A stretch of DNA of 10,481 nt from Cruorifilaria tuberocauda (taxonomy: Eukaryota; Nematoda; Chromadorea; Rhabditida; Onchocercidae): assembly GCA_013365365.1 (NCBI GenBank), contig JABVXU010001083.1, positions 1-10,481 on the forward strand, given 5' to 3'. The translations under genes and the position numbers were made by a program. How positions within the stretch are numbered: position 1 is the first letter of the stretch; every line of letters starts with the position of its first letter. The notes below the pieces were generated by a model. It worked only from the letters and a program-made list of their open reading frames with translations, did no database searches and was not told the DNA's origin. This document shows, in pieces, positions 8,671 to 10,481 of this stretch.

Positions 8671-9650
8671 GGCAGTAAATACCAAGAAACTTCTCGAAAC
8701 CAGTTTCTAAGCACAAATATTTTTGAATCTTTATCTTCCTATAGATCGTTATTTGTAAAATGCAAAATATTTTTGTGGTGCTTAGATATTCTCATTTTGA
8801 AACTGTTTTATGTCTAAATGTTTATCTAAACGTTCCTAGTTTCCGCTTAGATAATTTTACCGTTCCATTAAATGATTAACCTTGCACTTGTTTTTCCTTC
8901 TACTAGGTTCATGTAAAAACCATTTCTTCTCACGCAATCTTCATCTTCAATTCAATTACATTTTTAACAATGATTTCCAATCTTTGAATCCTTACCTGCC
9001 TTTTTGTAAACAACTATTTAAAGTTAGAAAAGGATTTAAGATTAAAAAGAGACTACTAAAGATTGCTGTAGACTTTTATGATGCAGTATCTCTTATGCGC
9101 TGTAGTCCTACGAATCTCTGCTAGATTCCGCCTGCAAAAAAGAGTTTGAGCTGTACTATTTCAATTCAATAAATCTTGGAGTCCAAAGAAGACTGAGAGA
9201 ATCGTTTAACACAGGAAAATTCTCTCCACTAAAATCAACCTTCACTAAAATCGACGATATCTCTACTACATGAAGTAACAGTTGAAAATTTCAAATTTTC
9301 ATCAGCTGTTTATTTTACTTCCATCGCATTAATTATATTTTGCACAAGCCTTCTTTTCTTTCTTCATTTATCCACCTCATCTATCCTGATCGATTCGATT
9401 AATATTGAAAATCTTTGAAGATAAAATTAATTTCAGAATTATATAATTTGATTTGCCTCTTATTAGCCTCAGTAAAAGAGCGCAAGTTATTATCACTGTT
9501 ACGTAATTATTTTGCTTTATTTATTCAATGATTTGTCGAATATTAGTAGAATGATATGCAATTGTAAATGGATGGATCGAATTTGTCGATTAAAAGATTA
9601 GAAACTGCCTTCATGACATCAGTTAATTGAAATTTCAATTTATTTTTGAT
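8671..9650. other. Region between receptors B and C, no firm gene
   Basis: This is mostly AT-rich DNA without a clear gene. One exon-like minus-strand stretch at 9056-9131 follows a very good acceptor (CTTTTTTGCAG) and stays open through NLAEIRRTTAHKRYC before a TAG, but I found no matching partner exons. A minus-strand stretch at about 9540-9640 (reading VMKAVSNLLIDKFDPS) may be a diverged relative of the exon at 5736-5856. The plus-strand open frame at 8882-9124 starts at TTG, has poor composition, and is probably chance. Confidence 0.3.
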
Positions 9651-9670
9651 AATTAACAAGTGAATCAGAA
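9651..9670. repeat. 20-base segment shared with 5920-5939
   Basis: This segment is identical to 5920-5939 and sits at a similar distance downstream of receptor C as the other copy does of receptor B. It supports a common duplicated unit that includes 3' flanking DNA. Confidence 0.6.
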
Positions 9671-9820
9671 GAACGAATTTCTTAACACGACGAATCTATT
9701 ATATACTTTTACACACCTGTGTTAATATTAACTGGAAATATAATGATAAGGTGGAATAACAAATTATACTGTAATTTTTCATAATTAAAATAAATTATAC
9801 ATCAATACTGATATTCATAC

Positions 9821-10459
9821 TTATCGTGTTTGCTTCATTGAAATGACATTCACCAAATTATTTGCTGTTGTTTGTGTGTTCACTGTATTTTGCATCAGAT
9901 TGCGATTGAAGAATAAGAATATCAAACTGAAGTTGAAGTAAGGGAAATTTAAGCAATGATATAAGCTTTGATAAACAGAGCTTGTAATTCAAAACTTCCT
10001 TAAAATCAAAATTTGCAGTTACTGAGAATAGAATTTAAGGATGAAAATTTTAAATTCAATAATAAAAGTAATATTACCCGTCTGAAGTGCTCATTACCAG
10101 CCACATATATATTACTTTGTTCACACGTGCTACGAATGGTTGATTAATGCGGAATATAGCTACGAGAAATCCATTTATGATAGTAGTGATGCATGTCTGA
10201 AATTATCATTACTAAAACCATTAAAAGTTATGGGTTACAACACTATCAAATAACTGTAGAACTTAGATGGAGACATAAATACGCTTTATCGCTTTTCTAA
10301 AGTGATTTCCAGTCATCTAGATGCTTTTCAATAGCTTTCGTAAGAAATCATATTGGAATTCACAAATTTACAATAAGTTCAATTTGTTTATACCTCTTTG
10401 AAAAAAAAGATGTCCTGGCTCAAGTTTTCTTCCGTTGCATTACTTTGGCGTTTTCTTTC
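9821..10459 (-). CDS. Srx-like chemoreceptor (array copy C), 3' three exons, cut by window edge
   Basis: Three consecutive minus-strand exons match exons 5-7 of receptor B: 10394-10459 (22 codons, ending SQDIFFFKE), 10078-10196 (39 codons plus two bases) and 9821-9926 (TAA at 9821). Acceptors read ATTACAG, ATTTCAG and CTTCAG; donors read GTATAA and GTAATA. Phases are the same as in B (0, 2). The peptide covers the end of the third cytoplasmic loop, TM6 (GFLVAIF), and TM7 with MWLVMSTSDG and LIFLFFNRNLM, then a 23-residue tail. No stop, frameshift or broken splice site is seen, unlike copy A. The tail diverges from B in sequence and length (two residues shorter), while the SDG...FFNRNL core is retained, as expected for a receptor under selection. 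Exon 5 is one residue shorter than in B and nearly identical to the exon of pseudogene A. Exons 1-4 lie beyond the right edge, so intactness of the whole gene is unknown. Confidence 0.8.
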
Positions 10460-10481
10460 CTGTAATTACATTTACAAGAAT

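Noticed and set aside
8882..9124. Plus-strand open frame of 80 codons starting at TTG
   Set aside because: It has no ATG start and no splice context, and AT-rich DNA easily gives such frames.

Overview
The window is AT-rich eukaryotic DNA, and its protein content points to a nematode. The clearest genes are multi-exon seven-transmembrane receptors of the nematode chemoreceptor superfamily, closest in my judgement to the Srx family, with GT-AG introns that mostly have compact pyrimidine/CAG acceptors. The base composition and intron sizes would fit a parasitic clade III or similar nematode, but the species cannot be fixed from sequence alone.

Layout: all receptor genes lie on the minus strand as a tandem array. 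Going 3' to 5' on the plus strand there is (A) a decayed receptor pseudogene at 2299-4062, (B) a complete receptor gene at 6114-8404 that I could assemble into seven phase-compatible exons encoding 306 residues, and (C) the last three exons of a third receptor at 9821-10459, which runs off the right edge. A and B share a conserved block upstream of their start codons. B and C share sequence downstream of their stop codons, so the duplicated unit is larger than the coding region.

Between A and B, on the same strand, a set of five small exons (5029-5856) join in phase with good splice sites. They predict the C-terminal part of a second protein that I do not recognise. A short cysteine-containing reading frame (N-C-S-C-R) occurs both just downstream of B (5965-6096) and beyond A (1536-1760). 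This suggests that another gene, or its remnants, was carried in the duplicated unit.

The left 2.2 kb is mostly AT-rich non-coding DNA, with a relatively GC-rich patch at about 960-1760. That patch holds several short, protein-like frames that do not join into one gene by simple splicing. They may be a degraded gene or poorly resolved exons. No RNA genes, CRISPR arrays or recognisable transposons were seen.

How the parts work together: the receptors would sit in sensory-neuron membranes and detect environmental or host chemicals. The array shows the usual birth-and-death pattern (one intact copy, one dead copy, one apparently intact partial copy), plus a tract where A and C are almost identical that suggests local gene conversion.
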